A DNA stretch of 64,000 nt, taken from Lentzea cavernae (GTDB lineage Bacteria; Actinomycetota; Actinomycetes; Mycobacteriales; Pseudonocardiaceae). Below the pieces are notes generated by a model that was not told where the DNA came from, did no database searches, and worked only from the letters and a program-made list of their open reading frames with translations. This document shows positions 48,608 to 57,649 of the stretch, piece after piece (position 1 is the first letter of the stretch; each line of letters begins with the position of its first letter). The stretch covers positions 124,001 through 188,000 of the forward strand of contig NZ_BNAR01000010.1 in assembly GCF_014653695.1 (NCBI RefSeq), given 5' to 3'. Both the position numbers and the translations under genes were made by a program.

Positions 48608-48628
48608 CTTCCTGAAGACTTCCTGAAG
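48608..48628 (+). promoter_or_regulatory. 11-bp-phased direct repeats (CTTCCTGAAG twice) before the esterase/MprF operon
   Basis: CTTCCTGAAG occurs at 48608-48617 and 48619-48628, exactly 11 bp apart. One-turn direct repeats of this kind are typical of OmpR/PhoB-family response-regulator sites. A further palindrome GTTCA-N6-TGAAC lies at 48572-48587. The gene start is at 48639. Confidence 0.5.
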
Positions 48629-48638
48629 CATTGAGGAC

Positions 48639-49925
48639 ATGCTCAGCCCGTTGGATCTGTCCCTGATAAACGGACCGATCCCCAAGGCCGCCACGGTCGC
48701 GGCCGTGCTCGCTCTCACGTACCTGGCGATCCGGAAGAACCGGACCTGGTGGGTCCGCGTGCTGCCGATCGTCGTGCTGGCGTGCGCGCTCGTGGTGACC
48801 GGGCTGACGCTCGTCATCAACCACCTGTGGAAACCGTGGCCGGAGCCGATGCCGGTGATCCTGATGGTGTGGCTGGGCGCGGCACTCGTGGCCATCAGTC
48901 TTGCCGTCGCACGGCTACGGCCGTCGCGCTGGTACGCGCGCGTGGTCACCGTCATCGCCGCGGTCGTCGTCATCTCGAGCGCTTTGACGGCCACCAACGC
49001 GTATTACGGGCTGTACCCGACCTCGCGGGCGGCGCTCGAGGTGCTCAACAACCCGAGCGTCGACCTGCCGGACAGCGTCTCCGACGTGCTCGACGTACCC
49101 GCCGGCAAGACGCTGGCCGACGTGTGGACCGGCGGCGGCCTGCCGGACAAGGGCACGCTGTCCGAGATCGAGATCCCGGGTGCCATGAAGACGCGTCCGG
49201 CGTGGATCTACCTGCCTCCCGCGTACGCCGCGAAGCCCCGACCGCGGCTGCCGGTGCTCGTCCTGCTGGCGGGCCAGCCGGGGTCGCCCCGCGACTGGTA
49301 CGACGCCGGCCGGATCACCGACAACATGGACGAGTTCGCGCGCGCCCACCGCGGCCTCGCGCCGATCGTCGTCATGCCGGACTCCCTCGGCTCGCTCACC
49401 GCGAACCCGCTGTGCCTCGACTCGAAGCTGGGCCAGGCGGAGACGTACCTGACTCGCGACGTGCCCAAGTGGATCAAAGAACGCCTCACGGTCGACGAAC
49501 GCCGTGAAGCGTGGACGGTCGCGGGGCTCTCTCACGGCGGCACGTGCTCCCTGCAACTCGCAGTGCGCGCGCCTGATGTGTACGCCAACTTCATCGACCT
49601 GTCCGGCCAGCGCGAGCCCACGCTCGGCACGCGCGCCGACACGGTCAAAGCCGCGTTCGGCGGTGACGAGGCGGCGTTCGTCCGCGTCAACCCGCTGGAC
49701 GTCCTCGCCCAGCGCCAGTTCCCCCAGCTCTCCGGCGTGATCGTGGCGGGCAGGGACGACGCTCTTTACCGCCCGGCGGGAGCCGAGGTGTTCGAGGCCT
49801 GTCGCAAGGCCGGAATGGACGTGCAGTGGAAGGAACTGCCGGGAGGACACGACTGGAACGTGTGGCGGCCGGGCCTCTACGGCTCGCTGCCGTGGCTCGC
49901 GCAGCGGACAGGGCTGGTCACATGA
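48639..49925 (+). CDS. membrane-anchored esterase (alpha/beta hydrolase, esterase D type), putative aminoacyl-lipid hydrolase
   Basis: 428 residues. Four N-terminal helices (about 15-125) anchor an extracytoplasmic alpha/beta-hydrolase domain of the esterase D/mycolyltransferase type. Its nucleophile is in WTVAGLSHGGTCSLQLA at about residue 295, an acidic residue in VAGRDDALYRPAG, and the His in LPGGHDWNVWRPGL. Its stop overlaps the start of the MprF-like gene (ATGA). In Pseudomonas a hydrolase gene (PA0919) sits beside the alanyl-phosphatidylglycerol synthase and reverses the modification. By this analogy the enzyme may remove amino acids from lipids; this is inference. Confidence 0.82.
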   Translation: MLSPLDLSLINGPIPKAATVAAVLALTYLAIRKNRTWWVRVLPIVVLACALVVTGLTLVINHLWKPWPEPMPVILMVWLGAALVAISLAVARLRPSRWYARVVTVIAAVVVISSALTATNAYYGLYPTSRAALEVLNNPSVDLPDSVSDVLDVPAGKTLADVWTGGGLPDKGTLSEIEIPGAMKTRPAWIYLPPAYAAKPRPRLPVLVLLAGQPGSPRDWYDAGRITDNMDEFARAHRGLAPIVVMPDSLGSLTANPLCLDSKLGQAETYLTRDVPKWIKERLTVDERREAWTVAGLSHGGTCSLQLAVRAPDVYANFIDLSGQREPTLGTRADTVKAAFGGDEAAFVRVNPLDVLAQRQFPQLSGVIVAGRDDALYRPAGAEVFEACRKAGMDVQWKELPGGHDWNVWRPGLYGSLPWLAQRTGLVT

Positions 49926-52372
49926 TCGCCCGGCTGTTGCGCGCGGCGCCGCTGACCTGCGTGTTCCTCGTCGTCTTCTGGACGGTCGGGGCGCTGACCG
50001 GTGCGATCGGCGGCGCGAGCGACGACCTGCTCCTGCTCGTCGGGTTCGGCACGGACAGTCCGTGGTGGACCGTACTGACCTCGGCGCTGTGGTCGATGGA
50101 CCTGCTGGGCGACGTCGCGACCACCGTGCTCCTGCTCGTCGCCGGGCCCTACGCCGAGCGCTCGTTCGGCTCGCTGAGGACCGCGGCGGTCTTCCTGGCG
50201 TCGCACGTGGCCGGCGTGCTCCTGGGTCTCCTCGTCGTGATGGCCGGCCACGCGGTGCAGTGGGGCTGGCTCGAGTCGCTGATGGGCGCGGTCGCGGCGG
50301 GGCCGTCGATCGGAGCGGTGGGTCTCGTGCTCGCCCTGACGTTCCGGATGCCCCTGCTCTGGAGGCGTCGCGTCCGGCTCTTGATGATCTTGTCGGTGCT
50401 GGTGCTTACCCTGTACTCAGGTTGGCTGGAAGACCTCCTCCGCCTGTCCGGTGGCGTGGCCGGGCTGGTGCTGGGAGCGCTGTTCCTCAGGAGCGGGCCG
50501 GTGTCCAGGGCCCGTTCGCTGCAGGAGACGCGGGTGCTGGTGGCGTTGCTGATCGCGGCGTCGGCGCTCGGGCCGGTGGTGTCGATGATGTCGCCGTACC
50601 CGAACGGGCCGCTGTGGTGGTTCGCGGACGTCGTGGCGGTCGCACAACCGTCGCAGGAGTACGTCGGCGAGGTGTGCTCCTCGGACGCGGTCGAACTGTG
50701 CCGGACGATGGTGGTCCAGCTGTCGTACGACAGGTTCCCCGCGCTCGTGATGTCCCTGCTGCCGGCGTTGCTGTTGCTCGTGCTGGCGGAAGGGCTGCGA
50801 CGCGGCCGGCGGTTCGCGTGGCGGACGGCGCTGGTGTTCAACGTGGCTTTCGCGGCGTTCATCGGTTCGTACGTCGTGTACGTCGCGCAGTTCCCGGACG
50901 CCACACTGCTGGAGCTGTCGGTCTCGTTCGGTGTGCCGATGCTGGCACCGCTCGCGATCATCATCGTGCTGTTGTTGACGCGCAAGCACTTCGACGTGCG
51001 TCTACCTCGGCGTGCCGTCGTGAAGTTCTGGCGGTTCACGGCGATCAGCGTCGCGCTGTTGTCGGCGTTGTACGTCTTCGGCGGGTACCTGGTCCGCGAC
51101 CAGTTCACGCCGGTGCCGGGTTTCGGCGCGTTGCTCGCGGACCTGCCGACGCGGTTCCTGCCGCCCGGCTACCTCGACCTGGTGCCGCTGCAGTTCTCCG
51201 CCGAGGGGTTCGTCGGCGCGTTGCTGTTCGAGTACACGGGCGTGGTGTTCTGGCTGATCGTGCTGGCCGGTCTGCTGATGGCGTCGTGGCGGACGTGGCC
51301 GTCGTCGTGCGAGAAGGAGGCGGCACACGCCCGTGACCTGATGCGGCGCCACGGCGGTTCGTCGTTGTCGTACATGACGACGTGGCGCGGCAACCAGTAC
51401 TGGTTCACGCCGGACGGTGAAACGGCCGTCGCGTACCGGGTGGTGTCGACCATCGCGCTGACGGTCGGTGATCCGATCGGTCCGGCGCGGGTGGACGCCG
51501 TGCGCGGGTTCGCGGAGTTCTGCGCGCGCAACGGCTGGACGCCGTGTCTCTACAGCGTGGGCGCGGAGACGCGCGCCGCGGTGGAGAGCCTCGGGTGGTC
51601 CGCGGTGCAGGTCGCCGAGGACACGGTGATCGAACTGGACGAGCTGAGCTTCACCGGCAAGAAGTGGCAGGACGTGCGCACGGCGTTGAACAAGGCCGCC
51701 AAGGCCGGCATCACCGCCGAGTGGTGCACGTACGCCGACGCGCCGTACGCGATCACGGACCAGATCCGGTCGATCTCGGCGGAGTGGGTGGCGGACAAGG
51801 GCCTGCCCGAAATGGGCTTCACGTTGGGAGGACTGGAAGAACTCACTGGAGAAGGTGTCCGCTGCCTGCTGGCCGTGGACGGCGATCGGACCGTGCACGG
51901 CATCACGAGCTGGCTGCCGGTGTACGCGGACGGCGAGGTCGTCGGCTGGACGCTCGACTTCATGCGCCGCCGCTCGCACGGGTTCCGCGGCTCGATGGAG
52001 TTCCTGATCGCCTCGGCGGCACAACAGCTGCAGGCGGAGGGGGCGCGGTTCCTGAGCCTGTCCGGGGCACCTCTCGCCCGGCTGGACCGCGGTGAGCGCC
52101 CGCGGGCGTTGCAGCGCGTCCTGGACTTCACCGGGCAGGTGCTGGAGCCGGTGTACGGCTTCCGCTCGCTGTTCGCGTTCAAGGCGAAGTTCCAGCCGAC
52201 CTACCAGCCGATGTTCATGGTGTACCCGGACTCGGCGGCACTGCCGCGCATCGCGAACGCGGTGAGCCGCGCGTACCTGCCGCACCTCAACGCGCGCCAG
52301 GGACTCCGGCTCGCGAGCAAGATGATCATCCGCACGCGCGGGCGCGTCACCACGCATGGTCGAACTCGCTAG
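49922..52372 (+). CDS. MprF-like aminoacyl-phosphatidylglycerol synthase with rhomboid-like N-terminal membrane domain
   Basis: 816 residues. The first part (about 1-210) is a rhomboid-like set of helices with GPSIGAVGLV; further helices continue to about 460. The C-terminal cytosolic domain (about 480-780) is the DUF2156/GNAT-like catalytic module of lysyl- or alanyl-phosphatidylglycerol synthases: DGETAVAYRVVSTIALTVGDPIG, then WTLDFMRRRSHGFRGSMEFLI and FLSLSGAPLAR. It would transfer an aminoacyl group from tRNA to a lipid, lowering surface charge and raising resistance to cationic peptides. It is translationally coupled to the upstream esterase. Confidence 0.88.
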   Translation: MIARLLRAAPLTCVFLVVFWTVGALTGAIGGASDDLLLLVGFGTDSPWWTVLTSALWSMDLLGDVATTVLLLVAGPYAERSFGSLRTAAVFLASHVAGVLLGLLVVMAGHAVQWGWLESLMGAVAAGPSIGAVGLVLALTFRMPLLWRRRVRLLMILSVLVLTLYSGWLEDLLRLSGGVAGLVLGALFLRSGPVSRARSLQETRVLVALLIAASALGPVVSMMSPYPNGPLWWFADVVAVAQPSQEYVGEVCSSDAVELCRTMVVQLSYDRFPALVMSLLPALLLLVLAEGLRRGRRFAWRTALVFNVAFAAFIGSYVVYVAQFPDATLLELSVSFGVPMLAPLAIIIVLLLTRKHFDVRLPRRAVVKFWRFTAISVALLSALYVFGGYLVRDQFTPVPGFGALLADLPTRFLPPGYLDLVPLQFSAEGFVGALLFEYTGVVFWLIVLAGLLMASWRTWPSSCEKEAAHARDLMRRHGGSSLSYMTTWRGNQYWFTPDGETAVAYRVVSTIALTVGDPIGPARVDAVRGFAEFCARNGWTPCLYSVGAETRAAVESLGWSAVQVAEDTVIELDELSFTGKKWQDVRTALNKAAKAGITAEWCTYADAPYAITDQIRSISAEWVADKGLPEMGFTLGGLEELTGEGVRCLLAVDGDRTVHGITSWLPVYADGEVVGWTLDFMRRRSHGFRGSMEFLIASAAQQLQAEGARFLSLSGAPLARLDRGERPRALQRVLDFTGQVLEPVYGFRSLFAFKAKFQPTYQPMFMVYPDSAALPRIANAVSRAYLPHLNARQGLRLASKMIIRTRGRVTTHGRTR

Positions 52373-52436
52373 GCCGAAAGGGTGGAGAGGTGATCCTCGT
52401 CGGCGCACTTCCGCGCCACTAGGCGAAGATGCGCCG

Positions 52437-54602
52437 ATGACCGCGCGGGGTGATCTGCCTGCCGGGACCACGACGTTCGTCGGTCGCCGGACCGTGCTCG
52501 CCGACACCGGGGCGCTCCTGCGCCGGGCCCGGCTCGTCACGCTGACGGGTCCGGGCGGGGTGGGCAAGACCCGCGTCGCCGTGGAGACCGGGCGTGCGCT
52601 GGCGCAGGCGTTCCAGCACGGGGCCTGGCGGGTGCGGCTCGGAGATCTCCAGGACCCGGCGGCGCTCGCCCGCACGGTGACGACGGTGCTGAGGATCGTC
52701 GACAACGCACCGGAGCCCGGTCTCGGCCGGCTCGTGGAGTCGTTGCACGACAAGCACTTGTTGCTCGTCCTGGACAACTGCGAGCACCTGCTGGAGGCGG
52801 TGCGGCAGCTCGTGCACCGCCTGTTGCACGACTGCGAGGGGCTGACGATCCTCGCGACGTCACGGGTACCGCTCGGCGTCTACGGCGAACAGGTGCAGCG
52901 GGTTCCGCCGCTGGACGGGGACGACGCCGTGCGGTTGTTCCTGGACCGAGCCGAGATGGCGCCGGAACGGGCTGAGGTGGCGGCGCTGTGCCGGGCGGTG
53001 GACGGGCTGCCGCTCACGGTCGAGGTCCTGGCCGCGCAGCCGGGCGGTGCCGTGCTGTCCGAAGTCCTCCACCACCCCGAACCGGCCACGCTGGAGCAGG
53101 TGCTCGAGTGGACGGCGCAGCAGTGCACGGACGACGAACGGCGGCTGTGGGCGCGGCTGTCGGTGTTCCCCGCGGACCTCGACCTCGCCGCCGCCGAGGC
53201 GGTGGCGGACGCGGACGTGCTGAAACCGTTGTCCGCGCTGGTTCTCCGGTCGCTCGTCGAGACGGCGACGAGTCCCGTCACCGGCGAGACCCGCTACCGG
53301 TTGCCGGACACCGTGTCGCAGTTCGGTGCCCGTCTGCTGACCGATGCGGACGAGGCGTTGCGCCGTCACGCCGTGCACTACAGCGAGTTCGTGGACGAGG
53401 CCGCCCGCTCGTGGTTCTCGCCCGGCGAATCGCTGTGGATGGGCAGGCTGTGGGAGGAGTGGCCGAACGTCCGCGCGGCGGTCGGGCACGCACTTCGGAC
53501 ACCCGACCTGGCCGCGGTGGGCGCGGCCGTGGCGATGAACGTGCAGCGGGCGCGCTTCACGTCGTTCGCGGGCATGCTCGGCCAGGCGTGGGACCTGCTC
53601 GTGGCCGCCCGTGAGGTCGTCACCGAGGCGCCACTGCGGACATCTCTGCTGGCACATTGCGCGTACATGGCGCAGGTGCGCGGTGACGCGGAAGTGGCGT
53701 TCCCGTTGATGACCGAGGCACGGGCGTTGCCGCGATTACCGATCACGGACGTGCATCTGGTTCTCGCCGAGGCCACGCATCTCTTCTTCGTGGAGGGCTC
53801 AGCGGACTGCGTCCCGTTGTACGCCCACGTCGTCGAGCTGTGCCGTCAGTACTCGTCGCCAGGCGACATCTACATCACCGAACTGATGCACACGATGGCG
53901 GCGTGCTTCCTGCAGGACGCCGAGGCATCGGACAAGGCCACGACGGCACTGGCCCGGCAGGCGGAGAGCAACGGCGTGAACTGGGCGCACGCCTGGGGCC
54001 TGTGGCACCGCGGCCTCCACGAACTGCTGCACGGCGACCCGGCGCAGGTGCACCCGCTGGTGGTCCAGGCGTTGCGGATCCAGCTGACGCTCGGCGACAC
54101 GTGGAGCGCCCCGTTCAGCCTGTGGCTGCTCGCCTGCACGTGCGTCGAACTCGGTGCCTTCGACCGCGCGGCACGGCTGCTCGGTGCGCTGCGGTCGCAG
54201 GAACGGATCTCGAAGATCTCGTTCAGCGGCATGAAACCGTTCCACCGGCTGCTGGACCACTCCGACCGCACGGTCCGCCGCTCGCTGGGCGACGACTACC
54301 AGGTGATCACGACGCTCGGCGCCGACCTGCGCCCGGAGCAGGCGATGGCGTTCGCGCTCGAACCGGTGCCGGTCTCCGAACGCCGGCCGCCCAGGCCTCA
54401 GTTGCCCGGCGGGCTGACCAGGCAGGAGTTCACCATCGCCGGACTGGTCGCGGACGGGTACACGTCGAAGCAGATCGGCGCCCAGCTGTTCATCTCGCCG
54501 CACACCGCCGACCGGCACGTGGTCAACATCCGCTCGAAGCTGGGCCTGCCGAGCAGGGTGGCGCTCGCGGCCTGGCACCGCTCGGCCTCCGGAGAGCGCT
54601 AG
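52437..54602 (+). CDS. LuxR-family regulator with NB-ARC ATPase domain
   Basis: 721 residues. N-terminal ATPase with Walker A VTLTGPGGVGKTRVAVETG at about residue 35 and Walker B LLLVLDNCEHLLEAV at about 105. Then a helical and TPR-like region (about 280-600) and a C-terminal LuxR HTH: GLTRQEFTIAGLVADGYTSKQIGAQLFISPHTADRHVVNI. This is the common AfsR-like signal-transduction layout with a LuxR output. The ATG at 52437 begins TARGDLPAGTTTFVGRR, the usual domain start. It ends with a 4-nt overlap with the convergent LysE gene. Signal and targets unknown. Confidence 0.9.
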   Translation: MTARGDLPAGTTTFVGRRTVLADTGALLRRARLVTLTGPGGVGKTRVAVETGRALAQAFQHGAWRVRLGDLQDPAALARTVTTVLRIVDNAPEPGLGRLVESLHDKHLLLVLDNCEHLLEAVRQLVHRLLHDCEGLTILATSRVPLGVYGEQVQRVPPLDGDDAVRLFLDRAEMAPERAEVAALCRAVDGLPLTVEVLAAQPGGAVLSEVLHHPEPATLEQVLEWTAQQCTDDERRLWARLSVFPADLDLAAAEAVADADVLKPLSALVLRSLVETATSPVTGETRYRLPDTVSQFGARLLTDADEALRRHAVHYSEFVDEAARSWFSPGESLWMGRLWEEWPNVRAAVGHALRTPDLAAVGAAVAMNVQRARFTSFAGMLGQAWDLLVAAREVVTEAPLRTSLLAHCAYMAQVRGDAEVAFPLMTEARALPRLPITDVHLVLAEATHLFFVEGSADCVPLYAHVVELCRQYSSPGDIYITELMHTMAACFLQDAEASDKATTALARQAESNGVNWAHAWGLWHRGLHELLHGDPAQVHPLVVQALRIQLTLGDTWSAPFSLWLLACTCVELGAFDRAARLLGALRSQERISKISFSGMKPFHRLLDHSDRTVRRSLGDDYQVITTLGADLRPEQAMAFALEPVPVSERRPPRPQLPGGLTRQEFTIAGLVADGYTSKQIGAQLFISPHTADRHVVNIRSKLGLPSRVALAAWHRSASGER

Positions 54603-55207
54603 CGCGCGTCCGCCGCCGTCTTCAGGCCGAACGCGATCAGCGCTGACGCGGACAGGCGGTCCAGCAGAAGCCGTTGCCGCAGCAGGAAAGCACGCGCACG
54701 ACCGGCCGCCGTGATCAGGACGGGGAACCACAGCAACCCGATGCCGAGGTGGATCGCCACCAGCACACCACCCCACGCGGGCTGACCGACGGGCAGGAAC
54801 TGCGGCAGCAACGAGATGTAGAAGACGCCCGGTTTCGGGTTGAGCAGGTTCGTCAGCAGTCCCACCCGGACGGCCGCGCGCACCGACGGCACCGGCGCCG
54901 GTTCGTCGATCTCGGCCGGACGCCGGGACTGCCACAACGCCTTGACGCCCAGGTAGACCAGGTAACCCGCGCCGAGCCAGCGCACGATGTCGTAGGCCAG
55001 CTGGGACGCCTGCAGCAACGCCGTCAGCCCCACGAGCCCCGCCGTCGCCCACACCAGGCAGCCGAGCGTGCTGCCCACCACGACGCCCATGGCGGCACGG
55101 CGGCCGACCAGCAGCGCGGTCCGCAGCACCAGCAGCGTCTCCAGGCCCGGCGTGATGACCGTCAGCAGCGCGACGAACGTGAAGCTCAGGAGCGCGGTGG
55201 TCGACAT
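54599..55207 (-). CDS. LysE/RhtB family amino-acid exporter
   Basis: 202-residue membrane protein with about six helices. The N-terminal FVALLTVITPGLETLLVLRTALLVGRRAA is the family signature (TPG...), and GLLTNLLNPKPGVFYISLLPQF is the conserved middle loop. It exports amino acids or related small molecules by proton antiport. No LysG-type regulator is adjacent. Its stop overlaps the LuxR gene's end by 4 nt on the other strand. Confidence 0.9.
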   Translation of the reverse strand: MSTTALLSFTFVALLTVITPGLETLLVLRTALLVGRRAAMGVVVGSTLGCLVWATAGLVGLTALLQASQLAYDIVRWLGAGYLVYLGVKALWQSRRPAEIDEPAPVPSVRAAVRVGLLTNLLNPKPGVFYISLLPQFLPVGQPAWGGVLVAIHLGIGLLWFPVLITAAGRARAFLLRQRLLLDRLSASALIAFGLKTAADAR

Positions 55208-55267
55208 GACGCCATGAGAGCACGGAAAACCACTGCCACCAGAAGATTTAACACACCGGACACGGCC

Positions 55268-55939
55268 TCAGGTCAGCCGATACCCGTGCGCCGGCCGGTT
55301 CGCCATGCCGTAACGCGGCTGCACCTCCGCCTTGCCGATGGTCACCAGGTGCTCCAGGTAGCGGCGCGCGCTCACGCGCGACAGCCCGGCGCGGTCGCCG
55401 ACCTCCTGCGCCGAGAGGTCGTTCTGGCTGTCCCGCAACGCGTCGGTCACCAGCCGCAACGTCACCGCCGACAACCCCTTGGGCATCGCCGGGGTGCGCG
55501 GGCGGTGGTGCATCAGCGAGTCGACCTCGTCCTGGTCCAGCACCTGCCCGAGCCTCTGCACCTCGATCCGCTGGGCGAGGTACTCCCGCATCCGGTCGAG
55601 GAACGCCGTGCGCGTGAACGGCTTCACCAAGTAGTTGTCGACGCCGCGGGACATCGCCTGCCGCACGGTCTCGCGTTCGCGGGCGGCCGTCACCGCGATG
55701 ACGTCGACCGGCGGGCCGCCGCGCGCACGCAGCCGTGACAGCACCTCCAGCCCGGACATGTCGGGCAGGTGGATGTCGAGCAGCACCAGGTCCGGGCGCA
55801 GCGACTCCACGGCCCGCAGCGCCTCCCCGCCGCGGTGCGCCTCGCCGACCACCTCGAACTCGGGCATCGCCTCCAGGAACCCGCGGTGGATCGCCGCCAC
55901 GGCGAAGTCGTCGTCGACCACGAGCGTTCGCACGCTCAT
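55268..55939 (-). CDS. CitB/DctR-type response regulator
   Basis: 223 residues. The receiver domain has acidic residues in VVDDDFAVAAI, phosphorylation Asp55 in LVLLDIHLPDMSGLEVL, and Lys in YLVKPFTRTAF. The C-terminal HTH reads LSAQEVGDRAGLSRVSARRYLEHLV, as in CitB/DpiA/MalR regulators of dicarboxylate and citrate use. The ATG at 55939 overlaps the kinase stop (ATGA). With the adjacent kinase it most likely controls the divergent TctCBA genes. Confidence 0.92.
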   Translation of the reverse strand: MSVRTLVVDDDFAVAAIHRGFLEAMPEFEVVGEAHRGGEALRAVESLRPDLVLLDIHLPDMSGLEVLSRLRARGGPPVDVIAVTAARERETVRQAMSRGVDNYLVKPFTRTAFLDRMREYLAQRIEVQRLGQVLDQDEVDSLMHHRPRTPAMPKGLSAVTLRLVTDALRDSQNDLSAQEVGDRAGLSRVSARRYLEHLVTIGKAEVQPRYGMANRPAHGYRLT

Positions 55940-57507
55940 CGGTTCCCCGTTTCCGGCAGCCACACGTCGAACGACGCGCCGCCGAGTTCCGAGTCGGTGA
56001 TCGCCACCCGGCCGCTGCGCCGCGTGACCACCCTCGACACCAATGCGAGACCTATTCCCCTGCCGTGCGCGCCCTGAGCGTCCTTCGAGCTCACGCCCAG
56101 GTCGAAGATGCGGCCGCGTTGCGACTCCGCCACTCCCGGCCCGTCGTCGTCCACGACCACCCGCACCCCGCTCACCGACGAGCGCACCAGCACCCGCACG
56201 GTTCCTCCGGTCTCCACGGCGTCGACCGCGTTGTCGACCAGGTTTCCCAGCACGGTCAACGCGTCGTCGCCCGCACGAATGTCGACGGAGCTGCCGGGAT
56301 CCAGCCGGAGCTCCACACCTCGTTCGTGCGCGGTGGAGGATTTCGCCAACAACAGCGCGGCGAGCGCGGGATCGGCGTTCGCCCCGTCGATGATGTCAGC
56401 CGTCAGCGACCCGGCGCCGCCGACCCGTTCGATGTAGGCGACGGCGTCGGGACTGCGGTCCAGTTCCAGGAGGCCGCCGATGACGTGCAGGTGGTTCGAG
56501 AACTCGTGGGCCTGCGCGCGCAGCACCTCCGTGACGGTGCGCTGGCCGTCGAGCTCCCGCAACGCGTCGTGCAGCTCCGTCCGATCGCGCAACGTCAGCA
56601 CGACACCGACGGCGCGTTCGTTCGTCTTGGCCGTCATCCGGTTCGCGACCAGGACCCGTTCTCCCGCGAGGACGAGGCGGTCCGCGACGTCGTCGTCACC
56701 GCGCGCGAGGTCCAGCAGGCCGTCGTCGAGGACCTCCGCCGCCGGCCGGCCGCTCGGGTTCTCCTCGAGACCCAGCAGCCGCATCGCCTCGTCGTTGACG
56801 AGTGCGAGCTTCTCCTGGTCGTCCACGGCCACGACGCCTTCGCGGATGCCGTGCAGCATCGCGTCCCTGGTCTCCAGCAGCTGCGCGATCTCGGCCGGTT
56901 CGAGCCGGAACGTCCGCCGGCGCACGTGCTGCGTGACGAGCGCGGCGCCGAGCACTCCGATCAACGCGGCCGCCGCGAGCCAGCCGATCAGCTCCGGCAG
57001 GTCCTCGGCGAGGTCGTCCGAGAGCTGGCTCTCGAGGATGCCCACCGACGCCATGCCGATGATCCGCCCGTCCAGGGCCCGCACCGGCACCTTCGCGCGG
57101 AGCGACGTGCCGAGCGTGCCCGTCTCCGTGCCGACGAAGACCTCACCGGACAGCGCCGTGGTCGGGTCGGTCGACACGCGCTCGCCGATGCGCTTGGGGT
57201 CCGGGTGGGCGTAGCGGACGCCGTTGTGGTCGGTGACCACCACGTACGTCACGTTGGACGCCTTGCGGATCACCTCGGCCAACGGCTGGATCGTCACGGT
57301 CGGGTCAACCGAGTCGAAGGCTTCGATCACCGTGGGTAGCCGCGCCACGCTCTCCGCGACGGACAGCATCCGGTCCTTGTAGGAGTCCCGGATCCGGTCG
57401 CTCTGCAGTTTGGCAGCGAGCAGACCGGCGGCACAGGTCGTCATCAGCACGATGACCACCTGCAACGCGAGCAGCAAGGCTCCAAACGAAACAGATCGAC
57501 GGAACAT
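55936..57507 (-). CDS. CitA/DcuS-type sensor histidine kinase
   Basis: 523 residues. Two membrane helices (FGALLLALQVVIVLMTTCAAGLLAA and WLAAAALIGVLGAALVTQ) bracket an extracytoplasmic PAS-like sensor domain (about 40-170, with VTYVVVTDHNGVRYAHPDP, the citrate/dicarboxylate-binding type). Then a cytosolic PAS, the HEFSNHLHVIGGLLEL phosphoacceptor His, and ATPase motifs NLVDNAVDAV and DDGPGVAESQRGRIFDLG. It senses a di- or tricarboxylate and phosphorylates the coupled regulator. The ATG at 57507 begins FRRSVSFGALLL, a normal first helix. Confidence 0.93.
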   Translation of the reverse strand: MFRRSVSFGALLLALQVVIVLMTTCAAGLLAAKLQSDRIRDSYKDRMLSVAESVARLPTVIEAFDSVDPTVTIQPLAEVIRKASNVTYVVVTDHNGVRYAHPDPKRIGERVSTDPTTALSGEVFVGTETGTLGTSLRAKVPVRALDGRIIGMASVGILESQLSDDLAEDLPELIGWLAAAALIGVLGAALVTQHVRRRTFRLEPAEIAQLLETRDAMLHGIREGVVAVDDQEKLALVNDEAMRLLGLEENPSGRPAAEVLDDGLLDLARGDDDVADRLVLAGERVLVANRMTAKTNERAVGVVLTLRDRTELHDALRELDGQRTVTEVLRAQAHEFSNHLHVIGGLLELDRSPDAVAYIERVGGAGSLTADIIDGANADPALAALLLAKSSTAHERGVELRLDPGSSVDIRAGDDALTVLGNLVDNAVDAVETGGTVRVLVRSSVSGVRVVVDDDGPGVAESQRGRIFDLGVSSKDAQGAHGRGIGLALVSRVVTRRSGRVAITDSELGGASFDVWLPETGNR

Positions 57508-57649
57508 GGATGGAATTCTGACGCATCGGCTGTGAAACAGGTCACGAACTAAACGACCAATACGGAACTTACGACCTAACACTTACGTGTGCACACAGCC
57601 GTTACCTAGCGTCCCCGCCCAACGTTCGCGACGAAGCGAGGAGTGTTCG
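57508..57649. promoter_or_regulatory. divergent promoter region between kinase and tctC, with short repeats
   Basis: 142 bases. GTGA-N6-TCAC lies at 57532-57545, and ACTTACG is repeated at 57567-57573 and 57581-57587, 14 bp apart. These are candidate binding sites for the CitB-type regulator. The region is AT-richer than its surroundings. Confidence 0.4.

Noticed and set aside
49922..50560. Rhomboid protease activity for the MprF-like N-terminus
   Set aside because: The GxSG serine motif reads GPSIG and no clear catalytic His was found; treated as a rhomboid-like fold only.
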